Assembly: GCF_028453695.1 (NCBI RefSeq)
Contig: NC_135781.1
Location: forward strand, 8,989,640 to 9,053,639
Length of the DNA: 64,000 bases
Direction of reading: 5' to 3'
Origin: Augochlora pura
Taxonomy: Eukaryota; Arthropoda; Insecta; Hymenoptera; Halictidae
The position numbers and the translations under genes were made by a program. Shown piece after piece: positions 39,033-51,400 of the stretch; positions within the stretch are counted from its first letter, which is position 1, and every line of letters begins with the position of its first letter. A model generated the notes under the pieces. That model was not told the origin of the DNA and did no database searches. It worked only from the letters and a program-made list of their open reading frames with translations.

Positions 39033-42000
39033 AAAAGTTGTAATGAGCGGAAACATTTCGGCATATATTGCGCTCGTTACAATTTTTTTGCTTGCTTAAT
39101 TCGCATTTTCGGGGTTAAAAAATTATTTGTTTCGATGCCATAACGCTTTAAATTACTTAATCCACACTCGCGGTAAACTAAAAAAGTAGTAGCTTCATTC
39201 TGACAGCAAAAAACATCGACATATTGGGTTTTCATTTTTTTTTGACAATGTTGCAGGTTGGCAAGAAGTCTGAGAAAAATTGAGTACACGAGCCGTGATA
39301 GTACTTTATCAGGGAATTAATATAAAAGTTTTGAATATAATATAAAAGTGAGAAATCTTCAATTTTCCGATTTTTTGGGGGTTTTTCATTTTTGATAATC
39401 ACAGCTTGCAACTGAAAAATCTGAAAAAGTTCTCTAACATGCGGCTTAATGTCCAAAATAAGCCATATTTTTTCAAAATTTTAGAAAGCCGCTAAAGCTG
39501 GAAAAATCTAATTTACACTGTAACTATCCTCACGGACAAGTTCCAGGGTTAAAATTTTGCACAGATGAGTTTTTATTGGCCAGCGATCGAACGGTGTATG
39601 ACTCGTTGAAAAACCTCTAAGGGCAGTTTTGACCATCTTAATCGGCTATGCCCTTACGGTGCTTCATCCAAGATTAGTAAAACAACGGACTAAACATTTT
39701 CGATCAAAGTAGCAGCTACTCTGATTACAAAATAATTTTTTAATAACCGACAATCGTTCGTCGCTGAAATTAATCTAAACGCATTTCTAACGGTTGTCTG
39801 GAAGCGAAAGAGGTTGTGATTACTCTCAGCCAGATCTCCTAATCCACGGTGCACGTGACAAGACCAGAGAATTAATCCGCGCCCTTCAGGAAGATTACGG
39901 ATTTCGGGGGAAAGTAAGGATTTCCGTGTGGGGGTGGGACGCGATAGAAAGGCTGCAACGCAGAAACGGCAATCTTCTGAAGTGTTTACTCTGTGTCCAG
40001 CGGCGTTCTCGCTCGTTGTTCAGCAGCGACCCCCTTCTCTCACTTGGCGTCGTAGCCGAGATTTCCTGAAGCTCATCACGCGTCACTCTTCTATCCAGTC
40101 GGTCGACCAGCGTCTTCGTTTATCCCAGCGGGGCTCATGTGCTCGAACACCCGCTTCGACAGGGTCGTTCATCCCCGGATCTTCGATAGATGGCGGATTC
40201 GTTGGCGAATTTCGCGAAAATCGCCGGGGGCAAGTGGCCCGGCGAGGCGGCGATGTTTGCCGCCTACACGTCGAGTATTGTTGAATCACGGCCAGCACCC
40301 GCGAGCAACGTCGAACAAATAAAGGGTTATTGTATTTACACCGAGGCTCGGAGCGACGGCTCCTGACACGTGTTTACGATGGGCGAAACGCTTCTTCCTG
40401 CTCGCCGAAGAAAAATCCCCGGGACTGACGGACGCGGAAGGTGCGAAGGGACGGCGGAATCGGCCGTGGGCCTCGTTACCGGATCGGCCGGTCAATGGAA
40501 ACGCGATCCCGATGCCGATTAGAAAGGAGAGAACAGAGAACGGTTTCTAAGAACCGTCCGGCGATAAATCTTTCAGTATGTCTAATTGCCTTCGGTTTGC
40601 CCGGCAGATTATCGCGCTATCGCCTGACACTGTAAACGCGAGCGACGCTGCCGGTATTAGCATTTCACACGGCGTAATGAACTGGTGGCGTTGTTCGTCG
40701 TCGTCGCTGCCGCTGGAGGGGGGGGGGGGGGGGGCGGGTAACAGGAAAGCGGACACAGGGAAAGAGAGACCGATATATATGGGCGGGGGTGGCGGTGGAG
40801 GTAGTCGGTGACTAGCGGCCTAGGGTGGCGGGTTACACAGCACCAGAGAACGAGCCATCATGCCTTGTGATTACCGGTGGCCTGGCATCGGGGGTAGGAG
40901 ACGTTGCCTGGCTGGGCGCAGAACATAGCCTCTCATTAGGACTCGCGTGGCGCGATGCGAAATAAGGGTGTATCGCCAGTTGGGAAAATTGTAAGTGTCG
41001 CGAGATCAAAGCTCGGCCCAGTAACGCGATATCGCCCTCGCATGATAGGGCACGACTTACCCTCTCCCGCTTTTATCTTGACACCCAGACGACAAGACCC
41101 CTCGAACGGCCACCTCTTTCGCGACAGAGAGACTTCCTGCGCTGGTAGGCTTGTAGGTGGGGCATCTAAGGAACCGTCGTTACTTGGGAGGTGTCAACTG
41201 CAGCACACCCACGGGTTCTTGCGCAACCTATTACCAGAGCGGGAGTATAAGAGTTTCTCGGTAGCGACTCGTTCGAGATACCGAGCTCCGCCATTTTTTT
41301 TTTTTTTGTTAGCGACCACCGAGCTGGACGAACCGGTGTATCCTCTACCTACGGATACAGCACGAAACGTGACCATCGATTTTCCGAAGTTTGTTCAAAT
41401 CTGTCGAAACAATTGCATTGGTATCGCTTCGAAGGGACGACGTCGACCGCTTCAATTCGAGTAGTTAAAGATCAACGAAACCACGGCGACGGCCGACAAT
41501 TCTCAGCGTTTCCATTTAAGTTCGTCGAACTTGGCAGCTCGGTCGACTGGCTCGTCCTTTGTACGCCGTCGAAGAAACTACCGTGAAACGGTATCAAGAC
41601 AAAAATCGATACCGCGTTCCCGGTAGCTATCTCGACCGGAGACTGACAGAGAGATAGAAGAAAAGAGCGAGCGGTAGAGCGAGGAAGAGAGAGAAAGAGG
41701 GATGCGGATGGAAGGAGTGCAGTTCGCAAATTAAACCGCTACGCGGCAATCAAGAGGATTAAACGTCAGGAAACAACGCGTGCTCTCTTTCAATCTGTCC
41801 TTGGGCATCACAACATCAGATTAGATTTTATGAAAGCCTGTTTGAAGTCCGTTCCGTTACAGGAATCCAGCGTCGACCAATTACCAGCGTCCGCTCGAGC
41901 ATCGATCGAGAACACCGCGACGACGACAGGCCCAACTATTTATGTTTACCGGACAGCCTAGCATTGTCGATCGTACATCCGAGCGATACGCCGATTTCCT

Positions 42001-45000
42001 TCGAAAAAGGTGGGCGGCCCGCTATCAGGTCGGGAATCGATACGGAAATCATGGCTTTCGCGGGACCGTGTGTATGAGTGTCGCGGCCACGTAGGAAGCC
42101 GACCGTGCCAGGTAGCCGTTTCGCCTCGACGCGAGTGCACAAATCACACGTTGCAGTCCGATGGGCCCCTTGTCCACAATTATAACCGCGTACACGTTGT
42201 AATAACCGTGCACGGAGCACCGCTTGTAATATATCCAAGCCACCCTGAGAGAGGCGACTGGCTGGCAGTGTCGGAACGCCGTCAGGGACCTGTTCCTCGG
42301 CGTCTTGCCTCGCCTCGCCTCGCCTCGCCTCGCTTCGGCCAACCCCGTTTCAGAGGCGATGCAGCAGCACCTATATCATCGAAAGGCTGCGGAACTTGAG
42401 GGGATGAAAACCGGCCGAAGAACCGATAGGATCGTGCTGCCGTGCGCCCCGCGACGTTATTTACGATCGATAATTAGCGGTATCTATCGCTGGCGGCGCC
42501 AACTTCACGCCGTACTCCGCCCAGACCGAACCAATGATATACCATACACACGGGCCAAGGGAGAAAGAGAACCGACAATTCTTGTCTCTGCACGGCTGCT
42601 GATCCTGCTCCTGCCGATGCAACCGCTGTCGTTGCTGTTGCCTCGCTCGAGTTATGATCGACGCCCTGTGTTCTTGGAGCTCGTGCGACCACCGGGAATT
42701 ATAGAGACGGTTAATCCCACGTGAAAACGTCGCTACGCACATGGTCGATTCCATTCAAAAATAGTAGAAAAGTCATTGCGGCTTGAAAACTTGCTTTACG
42801 GATAGGTAATAAATTAAATCACAGCTTAATTATCTTCATAAATGTACGTACGCGTAACATCATTATTGATTTCCACCCTATCTATTGGTCAACCTATCAG
42901 ACTTGTTATTAGAAAATTTGATATTACGTAAAGCATAACATTGTTTATCTAAAAAACTCACAGGAACTCTCAGTTATTTTCAAGTTTTGCGGTCGCAGTA
43001 GGAATTACAGCAATGAATTACAATTTCAATAAAATTGTATAATATATTCAACGCTAGAAATAACTATACCCACTATCAAACGTGTCACATATTTAATACA
43101 CGTACAGAAAAATAATTATGCTTAGAAGAAAGGAATTTTTACGAAAAATTTCTCTCAATATTGGAAATCAAACGCGAACTTAATATGATTTAACTTATCT
43201 TGACTAAACAATGTCACTCTACACTGCACTGCTTAAGTTATACTCCTTCGGTAGCAAACTTCCAACTGGTACGAATATGATCGCGTTACGTCTTACCAAC
43301 CAAATAATTGACACTGTTTTCGGTCGGATTTTATTCAATTGTTAAATTGTCGTGCTATTCCGTTTGAGTTACTGCTCCCAGTTACCCTGTGCGCAATAAA
43401 TTCTAAAGGAAGGGAGCGAGATTGGAATCTGACTGATGCGTTTCGAATAAGTGTCCGAGCTATCAGGGGCGTCGATGTGCATTGTGAATGTACATTGTAA
43501 AATTCAATTAGAGATTAATAACGAGGTGTGAAGTAAGTGCGTGTGTATAAAGTAACGCGGCTCTGATCAGATTGCCGAGCGTTCCAGCAAGCGTGCCGTT
43601 ACAACCTGAATTTGAATAATTAACAATATTGCAACGTGCCGAGTCACTTGGCGGAACAGATGGCGATTAGCCGCGTACAAACCGTTGGCATTCGACTCGC
43701 TAGGCCGCGCCATGGCGTCCCCGTCCGTGCGCGCGTGCGCTCGCGCGCGCGACCGCTCGCCGACCAACTTATAATGTTCGTGTACAAAACAATTAACACC
43801 CGTGCCGCGTACACGGACCTTCCATTTTTCAGGACACGTTCGTTAATTTGACAGTTCGCCACGCTGCTTTCCGCGGTCGAAAGAGTCGGAATCGCTCAAG
43901 AAAAATTAATTAAGTTAATGGACGAGCGAACGGCGGAGCCTGATAAATTGGTGGAAGGAAAATGGCCGGAAGGACGAACCACAAGTGGAAAACGAAAAAC
44001 AAATGATGCCCCATAATGAGCAGCCGCTTGAAAATAATTGCAGAAATTAAATTCGAATTAATAACGGCGACGCGTCGTGGAACGTTAATTACTGACTCCC
44101 GTTTCGAGTGCGAACTTTCCTGTCGAGTGTCGAATGGCGAACGACTAGGACACGCTGCTGTGAAATATTGTCCAGCGAGATTCACGGTGTTACACTAATC
44201 GAATTACTGTCTTACTGTGCTGCGCTGGGAGAAACTGGTGGTGACGAGGGTGAAGGTAATTTCGTATGTAATTATAAATCAATTACAGTCGATATAACAA
44301 ATTTCGGATAGGTGGCGCAGAATTATTATTTAAGTACTCCCGTTTACGTCCTAATGATATATAAATACACGATTAATGCTATTAACGAACAATCGACTTT
44401 CCAACTTCTTTATGCAATTTTCTCACAAAGATTCAAACTTGTTACATACATATATTCTATTTAACTGATGCTCATATAAGTACTGTAGAACCTTATTTAT
44501 TCGAACAGTTTGGGAACAAAACAGTTCATACAACAGAGCAATAAGCATTTGTTTGTTATAACCAGAATTATATGCTGAAGAAAATGAGCAAAACTGAATG
44601 CGTTACATGAAGTGAAATGATCGTACATGCAAAGAATGCATTAAACGACATAATTTGTTATAATCGTGAAACCAACTAATTCGCAGTAAAATTATAAAGC
44701 TAATTCTTTTAAAGAATTTGTTTAGTGTTACAATTTAGTTCAATATATAATTTGATTTAAAAAATGAACACAGCGCAATATCACTGCCCCATATTACAAC
44801 CTTGAGATACGAGAAGGTATAATACTTTCTCCGATCTCATTTTTTCATTAGCAGCTTGCCTATTATTTGTCACTAAGTTATAACTCGGTAATGTTAGATA
44901 ACTCATCTCCAATAATCTGATATACATATTGTTGCGAATATAGTTTTCCAGTAATCGTAGTCCAAAAGTCGATCAGTGATTTTCCTCGAACTATTTCGTA

Positions 45001-46569
45001 TCTATTAGTGATAAGAGTCCATGCGAAACTAATGTTCAGTGTAAAAATTTTGTGATAAATCCTAATTAATACGAAATTTTATCTAGGAACAGTTGTTTAG
45101 GAGTAACCAATCACAGGCGACAGTGCGATATAAACACATTTACGGGTTCAGAAACGGAACGAAGTCAAGTACGCTCGACGGAAACGGAAGTGCCTGTCAT
45201 AGCTGGATACATAAACACGCCGCGCTATTATATATTCACGCAACGGGTGCCGCGAATAATCTCTTAGTCGCCTTGAATTTCCTACTGGGATGCCTGAACA
45301 AATATCGCTTCCTACCTCACGAGAGTGATGTAACTATGGCGAGGTAAACACACCGCGCCTAACACCGTCGTATAAATTTTCGTCGCATCGAAATATCTCC
45401 GAATACCCGGGAAATCCTCGGTCGCTTATCGTTAAGCATCCTTGAAAGGTGTTAGATTGCTCAATGACTTTTCGCCGGCGATGACATAATATTCGGCCGA
45501 GTAGTATTTCAGCGACTCGCGCGGGATTATGTATCCATTAGGATTCGTTCGAACCCTTCCGCCGCGAAACTGTTCGTCAGATTCGTCGGCGACGATGATA
45601 CGTCGATACAAAACGATTCAGCGTTCCCGCCCGCTCCCAGAAATTGGTTTAATTCGGTTTGTAAATGTTTCGCGTCGCTGTCAGAAATAAAATCATCTCA
45701 AAGGGAGGCTTGATTGGACAAGTCACCGAGTTCGCAGCTCAAACTGCGAAACGCGACTGTAGATTCCGTGCTCGCGATCTACCTCTGAAAGAGTCCTCAT
45801 TAAGAAACCTTCAAGACCAAGAACATTTTACCCGAGTGTCCTAATTTGGCGGTCGTTTCCGTTGTTCGTTCAGCCACTCCGCGAATTTTCTTCGTTCGCG
45901 GCTACGCTGGAAAATAAACAAATATCGACCGTAAAAATAAGAAACGACAGCGGATTCGTTAAAGAAACAATATTATTTCTGTTCGGTCACACTCAAAGCA
46001 CCCAATTTCCGAAGTTTCGGCTGTTAAAAGTCCCTCGGTTACCCTGCGGACACGTACGCATCCACGCGCATTATTCAGGGCCGTATCTGTGCCATGTGGT
46101 CAGCAGGGCTCTTGGCAATATTTATGCGGCGGTAACTGTCCGCCTACCAGCGAAGGGGTTCCTAAATGCATCAATTTCACGCAGCGGCGTGAAAAGGGCG
46201 TGAATATTTGAAACGGATATCCATCTTCGGTTACTTTGTTATTTGGTCGGCGCGCGATCGCGGAAAGCACCTTCATTTCCTCTTATTATTTTTTCACCCG
46301 CGCGTTCCGTCACCCGTCGATGCTGGCTGGCCCTCGGTGGTCGTGAACCGCGCGTAAAACCCGCCGACCAACCCCGCATGACGTAACGGCGGCTCGAGAA
46401 GGTAGGTAGAGAAATGTTGGATAGTAAAACCAGTTGTTGTGCAGTAAGCAGTTACTATGCTTTCTCTTTATTTTTACACTATTCATTTTGCACAATATTT
46501 TGTTGGAGTTTTCTAGTTTCAATTTCAGTAGTTTATTTACTGGGCACAACGACTGAACCTATTTTTCGC
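39033..46569. other. Gene-free stretch
   Basis: No supported coding exon. AT-rich DNA at 39.06-39.78 kb contains two loosely similar segments (39228-39308 and 39377-39454, both starting with GGTTTTCATTTTT-like sequence) and may be an old repeat. GC-rich blocks follow at 39.8-42.7, 43.6-44.2 and 45.1-46.4 kb, with AT-rich DNA between. It holds a 17-G run at 40718-40734, a 14-T run at 41294-41307 and a short CTCGC repeat near 42306-42334. Frames of up to 169 codons (40955-41464) show no domains. Confidence 0.55.
44481..44680. mobile_element. Possible pogo/Tigger-like transposon fragment
   Basis: TACTGTAGAACCTTATTTATTCGAAC at its left edge resembles the CAGTAGAACCTCGATTATTCGAAC-type ends common in insect pogo-like elements. 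No matching second end or transposase frame was found. The extent is a guess. Confidence 0.2.
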
Positions 46570-46678
46570 TTGACGCATTAATTACCGTGTCACTAACCAG
46601 AGAGTAGGTCTAAAAAAAGAAGGAATGTAGATTTATTAAGCAGCCCCCTCTAGTATGAACTTTGGTTACATTTTTCCC
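46570..46678. repeat. First unit of a 109-bp tandem duplication
   Basis: It begins TTGACGCATTAATTACCG and contains ACCAGAGAGTAGGTCT and AGATTTATTAAGCAG. The second unit begins with the same TTGACGCATTAA at 46679, is interrupted by the piggyBac element, and resumes at 48335 with AATAACCGTACC-type sequence, ACCAGAGAGTAGGTCT and AGATTTATTAAGCAG through about 48435. The units differ by scattered substitutions, so the duplication is not recent. Confidence 0.8.
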
Positions 46679-46686
46679 TTGACGCA

Positions 46687-46704
46687 TTAACACTATTCCT
46701 ACCG
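46687..46704 (+). repeat. Left TTAA target site and 14-bp terminal inverted repeat of piggyBac copy
   Basis: TTAA (46687-46690) followed by CACTATTCCTACCG (46691-46704). The 14 bases are the exact reverse complement of those at 48321-48334. Confidence 0.9.
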
Positions 46705-46885
46705 GGACCGGTCAAATGACCGTTTTCAAATTTTCAATTGGAATTTCCTACATTCAACGTAAGTGAATCGCCTTTAAACTTTACGACTTTTCCTCATATA
46801 TATGTATGATACATTTTTCAATATTCGCTTATTTTTTTATTGTTTATTTTCTGAGAAATATTTGTAGTCTGTCTTACCTACCACG

Positions 46886-46903
46886 ACCGGTCATTTGACC
46901 GGT
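46886..46903. repeat. Perfect 18-base palindrome inside the piggyBac copy
   Basis: ACCGGTCATTTGACCGGT has 8-base arms around TT. Near-copies lie close to both ends of the element (46709-46722 and 48274-48290). Such repeated subterminal motifs could be transposase-binding sites, which is inference. Confidence 0.8.
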
Positions 46904-47277
46904 AGTACGATTAATACATTTTTATAATAGTTTCTCTCTAAGATTCAATGCCAAAACTATAAAGTCGTTACAAACAAAAGGTAATGTAGTTGTGGCACGA
47001 TTTTATCCGAGAAGTACCTTCCAGAAAATGGTTTACTGCACTTCCAAGTGTTTACAGTTCTCGCTCGACTATAGGGTTAGCGTTGTTTATTTGCTTGATT
47101 GATATCCAACACGGTCCAGATCCTCGAATGTTCTTACGCCATCTTATCTACTATGACGCAAAATAAATAAACTTATAACTGAAGAAAATGTATAGAGGTC
47201 TTCCCACGAATTCAAATCAGTATAGTCTTGCGACACGAACAGAGTGCATCGAAACGTGAAAGTCACAAAGAGCATAC

Positions 47278-48173
47278 TTGGCAGTCTTTTATTATTATTT
47301 TGTAATATTTTATATTGTATTACGTGTTATAAGTGCAATTTTGTACGATGTACGTAGCAAATATATAATAAACGGTTTTTCATATTTGGGAAAAAATGAA
47401 AGTAGAGAACCATCAGTTCCTCTTGGAGAGTTTGTCACTATGAAATCAGCAGAACCGTATGTGGAAGAAATATAACCACAGACAACTTTTTTACAAGCCT
47501 ACCTATGGCAACAAAACTTTTAGCAAAAAAAACTATGATTGTTGGGACAATTAGAGCAAATAGAAAAGAGCTACCAGTACTGGCAAAACTGAAAAACGAC
47601 GACATGGCACTTTTCTCAACCAAACTCTATCGCTCAAATAATTGTATGTTGAAAATTTACAAAGCCAAACCATGAAAGAAAGTTCTAATTCTCAATTCAA
47701 TGCACAACTCCGTACAAGTTGAAGAAAATGACACCCGAACACCGGAGACAATTCAATTGTACAATAGCACCAAATTTGGCGTAGATGTGACCGATCAAAT
47801 GGCCAGAAATTATTCGGTGAAATCTAAATCTCGGAGATGGCCTTTGCAAGTATTTTTTAATATCTTGGATTTAGCCGGGATAAATGTATGGGTGTTATAT
47901 AAAGAAACTACGGGAGGAGAAATTACAAGACAGGAATTTCTATTCCAATTGGCAGAAGAACTTCCCATCGAATACCAACAAGAGCTCGGCAAAGAAAATC
48001 AAACAATACCCATCGCAAGTACAAATACAGGTTCCAGTGAACGGAAAACATGCCAGATAAGGTATTGTAAAGATAATAAGACGAAAAAAATCTGTCTAAA
48101 ATGTAAAAAGTACGTATGCGGAAAATGTACATTTGAGAAACGCATATATAAAAAATGCGACGAAAAAGAATAA
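47278..48173 (+). pseudogene. piggyBac transposase remnant
   Basis: The transposase catalyses TTAA-specific cut-and-paste transposition. Visible family blocks, in order, are NGFSYLGKNE, VPLGEF, AEPYVEE, TTDNFFTSLP (with a catalytic Asp), VGTIRANRKELP, STKFGVDVTDQM (with the last catalytic Asp), RRWPLQVFFNILDLAGIN and a C-terminal Cys-rich zinc-binding domain with CxxC spacing near 48090-48160. The region carrying the first catalytic Asp is missing at the 5' side. A one-base frameshift lies near 47466-47473, between the AEPYVEE and TTDNFF blocks. An in-frame TGA stands at 47673-47675. Full-length transposases are usually near 500-600 residues and about 300 are represented here. The last 157 codons (47700-48173) remain open. 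It is a relic, not a functional gene. Confidence 0.92.
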
Positions 48174-48320
48174 AATGTAGATTATGTACTCTTGAACAAA
48201 AGAAAATATATTCTTATACTGGTAAACTGGCTATTGGTCTGCATACAACATTGAAAAATATAAATTGTGAACGACCGGTCATTTGACCGGCCGCGGTAGG
48301 AATAGGTATACGTGAAGTGT

Positions 48321-48338
48321 CGGTAGGAATAGTGTTAA
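48321..48338 (+). repeat. Right 14-bp terminal inverted repeat and TTAA target site of piggyBac copy
   Basis: CGGTAGGAATAGTG (48321-48334) followed by TTAA (48335-48338). It pairs with the left end without mismatch. Confidence 0.9.
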
Positions 48339-48435
48339 TAACCGTACCATGAACCAGAGAGTAGGTCTGTGAAAGAGAAGAAATATAGATTTATTAAGCA
48401 GTTCTCTCTGACGTCAACTTTGATTGCATTTTTGT
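48335..48435. repeat. Remainder of the second unit of the 109-bp tandem duplication
   Basis: It continues the unit interrupted at 46690. The order of shared blocks (ACCAGAGAGTAGGTCT, then ATAGATTTATTAAGCAG, then CATTTTT) matches 46582-46675. Confidence 0.75.
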
Positions 48436-51400
48436 GTAGAAACTAAAATTCATTAAAACATGTTAAATATTAACTTTTAATTGAAGCTCAGTATTTAGAG
48501 ATGGGACACAGTATTTAGTAAAGCAACACGGTAACTGCTTTTTGTAGATCATAGGCATACAATAGTTCGCTACAGAACATTTATTTTTCCTTCTCCTAAT
48601 GTTCAATGAAGATTCGACGCGTCTATATATATCATAGAAAAACTGATAGCGATAAAAGACCTTTGACCTTCATGTTTGCAAGCAACGTCAACGAAGCCGC
48701 TAAAGTAGCTTTTAGCAGAGAAAACTCCCGAAGCCCTCGTACAGGGCACAGTAATTGGCTCCTCTACCCTACGGCCCGGGTCCGACGTCGACGGAATCGA
48801 CTGGCATTCGTAATCGATTCGTAAATTCGATGGGGGTAGGAGAAGTCGCCGAAGGTGGGTGGAAGGGGCACGAATTTGCCTTACGGACGATTTGTTTTCT
48901 ATTCATGGACAATTTGACGAGGTTGCTGCTGCGGCAGCGGCAGCTACGACCGGCACCAGCTTTGTTCGCAATTCGGTATAATGTCGCATGTATTTGGATC
49001 ACGTTCCACGATATGTCAATATAAAGGAGTTACTCGTGGGTCTCTGCATACCAATTCGGGGGCGGAGCAGCTTGTTATCCTAAATACACGAAATCCTTTA
49101 GAGACGCTAGGTCCGCCTTTGCCTCTCCCCGCCGCGCGCCGCCCCTGCCCCCCAGCCCCCTCCGTTCCTTTTCTTACGTCCTGGATAATGCTAGACAAAT
49201 TGACGATTCAATCGAATACTAAAGGATACACTGCGCCAACGCCACCGTCGCCTAAAGGATCAATTTAAGCGTATTATGGAAATGATCGAGCGACGTGCAT
49301 CACGTTTCGACGGAAGGAAGATCGTTTTGGCTCTTGTACCCGGTACACCGTCAGGCCTATTAAGAATCCGTAGAATACAGTCCACCAAGTTTCTATTAGA
49401 ATGGTGTGATGTTGGGAAGATATTAATGTATTTCATGCAGTTTTACTTGTATGCAACAGTTTCTGTCATGAATCTTCGAATCATCTGTTTGTGATTGAAC
49501 TGTATTATAATTCGCAGGTTAACGTTAATGCGAAATTTCTATAGAAGGAGTCACGTTTATTTGTCTAACCCAGTATCCAGGATGCCCTTTTCCACATTCA
49601 CTTCACAATATTTTTTGTTCTAGTAAAATATTTCAATATTCGACTTGACTGACAATATTTAGAACACTTCTTATCATTACCTGTTTGGAGCCTACAATTT
49701 TGTAATCAGAAAAGTACTAAACAAATAGATAAAGTTTGATATACGCTTGTTTAATAATCGGGTGGGTATCTACCCTCGCAGAAAGAAAGGATGGCGAGTG
49801 TAGGAAGGAATCAAAATTCTACAGACAATTAAGGAAAATAATATTTCATTGTTAAATGTAAAATAAATGAAAACGGATGTTTATATAATTGTATAAAAGT
49901 TGTATAAAATAGTAGCGTAGTATACAAGAGTACACGGATTGCGCGGTTATAGGAAAACGTCAAGTTTGGTTATAAGAGATAAGATGAAAGTATAGCGACA
50001 ATCCACGCTTATCGGTTCGAAACGTGTCTGCTAAAAATTACTAAATCTACTCCATATAACTTTAAAAAATTCAGGAGAACATTTTATATGTTCATATTTT
50101 CCTATAATTCGTCCTTTTTGTAGAGCAATTTGAAGACATCCTGTATGATCGTTTGACTGCGGATTTTATTCATTTTATGAATGTAGCAATTTGTCTATGT
50201 TATTTCAGACTTATGAAAATTATTCCAGGCAATAACAGATATCTACGTAGCTCTAGCTTCTTTTTACTCTTTCATGAAGATCCGCGGTCTAGTAATCTTT
50301 TTAGAACGGTTACATTCGGAAACAAAGTGTGGAAACGAGTTTCGCGCAACGAGCAAGGTTAAATATAACAAAATTTCTACGCCAGCTAAAACGTTAATTA
50401 AAGATCATTAGAGGAAACAAACGAAACAGACGCGTTAACGGACGATATTCTTCTTCTCCACAAAACCGGAACAGATTCGCGAAAGATAGCGAAATGTTTC
50501 TGGAACGTGATGCAGGCCGCAGCCGGCCAAACGAACCGGGAGCTATCGCGGTTTTTCGTTTCGATCAAACGCGTCCGGTAATCAAGTTTCTAGCCTCGCG
50601 TTCCAGTAATAATATCAAACCGCCATCCCCCCCTCGGCAACGTTAGCGTTCGCGAACGTTCATGATAAAACGAAAGAATTCGCTTCGACGTCGGGTTCTC
50701 GTTTCCATCTTTCGTCCCACGAAGAAGGAAACAGTATGGCGAAAGGGGCGTTAGGGGAGGCCACGACCTATCTAATTTTTAACGCCGCCGATCGCCTCAC
50801 CTCGGAATATCGACGAGCCGAGGTAGAACAAGGGAGGGGTCGACAGTGGATATAAAACAAGCGAGTTGAAAGGTAAATCGGGAGAACCAGTGAAAAGAGA
50901 TTCTTTTTATTCTCCCCCCCGTCTCTCCGCCGCCCACGGAGACGCCGCGTCGGGCTCAGTTGGGCTCAGGCGGGCTCGATCGGGCCGAAGAGGGAGACGA
51001 CCGGGGGGGGGGGGGGACAGAGATTGGAAGACAGGAAAAAGGAACTCGCTCTTTATTCGAGGCCTTTTTTGCATCGATTCCGCCGGCATCTCGTCTCTCC
51101 TTCGGCTTCTTGCTCGGAGCCGTCACCGAGGGCTCGACTATAAAATATTTGCTTTGGTAATGAGGCCATGGTTGAGCAACGGGGTGGCTGTGCACCCCTG
51201 CCGAAAGAAGGGATTCGAACGGCAAATAAAAGAGAGCGGCAGGGTTTGAGTTCCAGTAACACCTTCGAGCACTCACTCCGCGAGTCGCCGAAACGATCTG
51301 CCCGATAGCCCTGCCAAGAAAACTCCTTCGCCCGGTTCCCCCTTTCCTCTTTTTGCCCTCGTCGTCGCCGAGGCGTACGCCCTGTGAACTCTGACCTTTA

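Larger units (their letters stand above)
46691..48334 (+). mobile_element. piggyBac-family DNA transposon, inactive copy
   Basis: A 1644-bp element with perfect 14-bp terminal inverted repeats and TTAA directly outside both ends, the hallmark target duplication of piggyBac. It carries a 5'-truncated, frame-broken transposase gene on the + strand (47278-48173). Three copies of a CGGTCA/TGACCG palindrome lie near the left end (46709-46722), at 46886-46903 and near the right end (48274-48290). At the right end the sequence CGGTAGGAATAG occurs twice, 27 bases apart (48294 and 48321). The DNA between the left end and the coding remnant (46740-47270) shows no transposase homology that I can see, so the first part of the gene was lost or replaced. 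The element cannot move by itself but keeps intact-looking ends. Confidence 0.92.
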
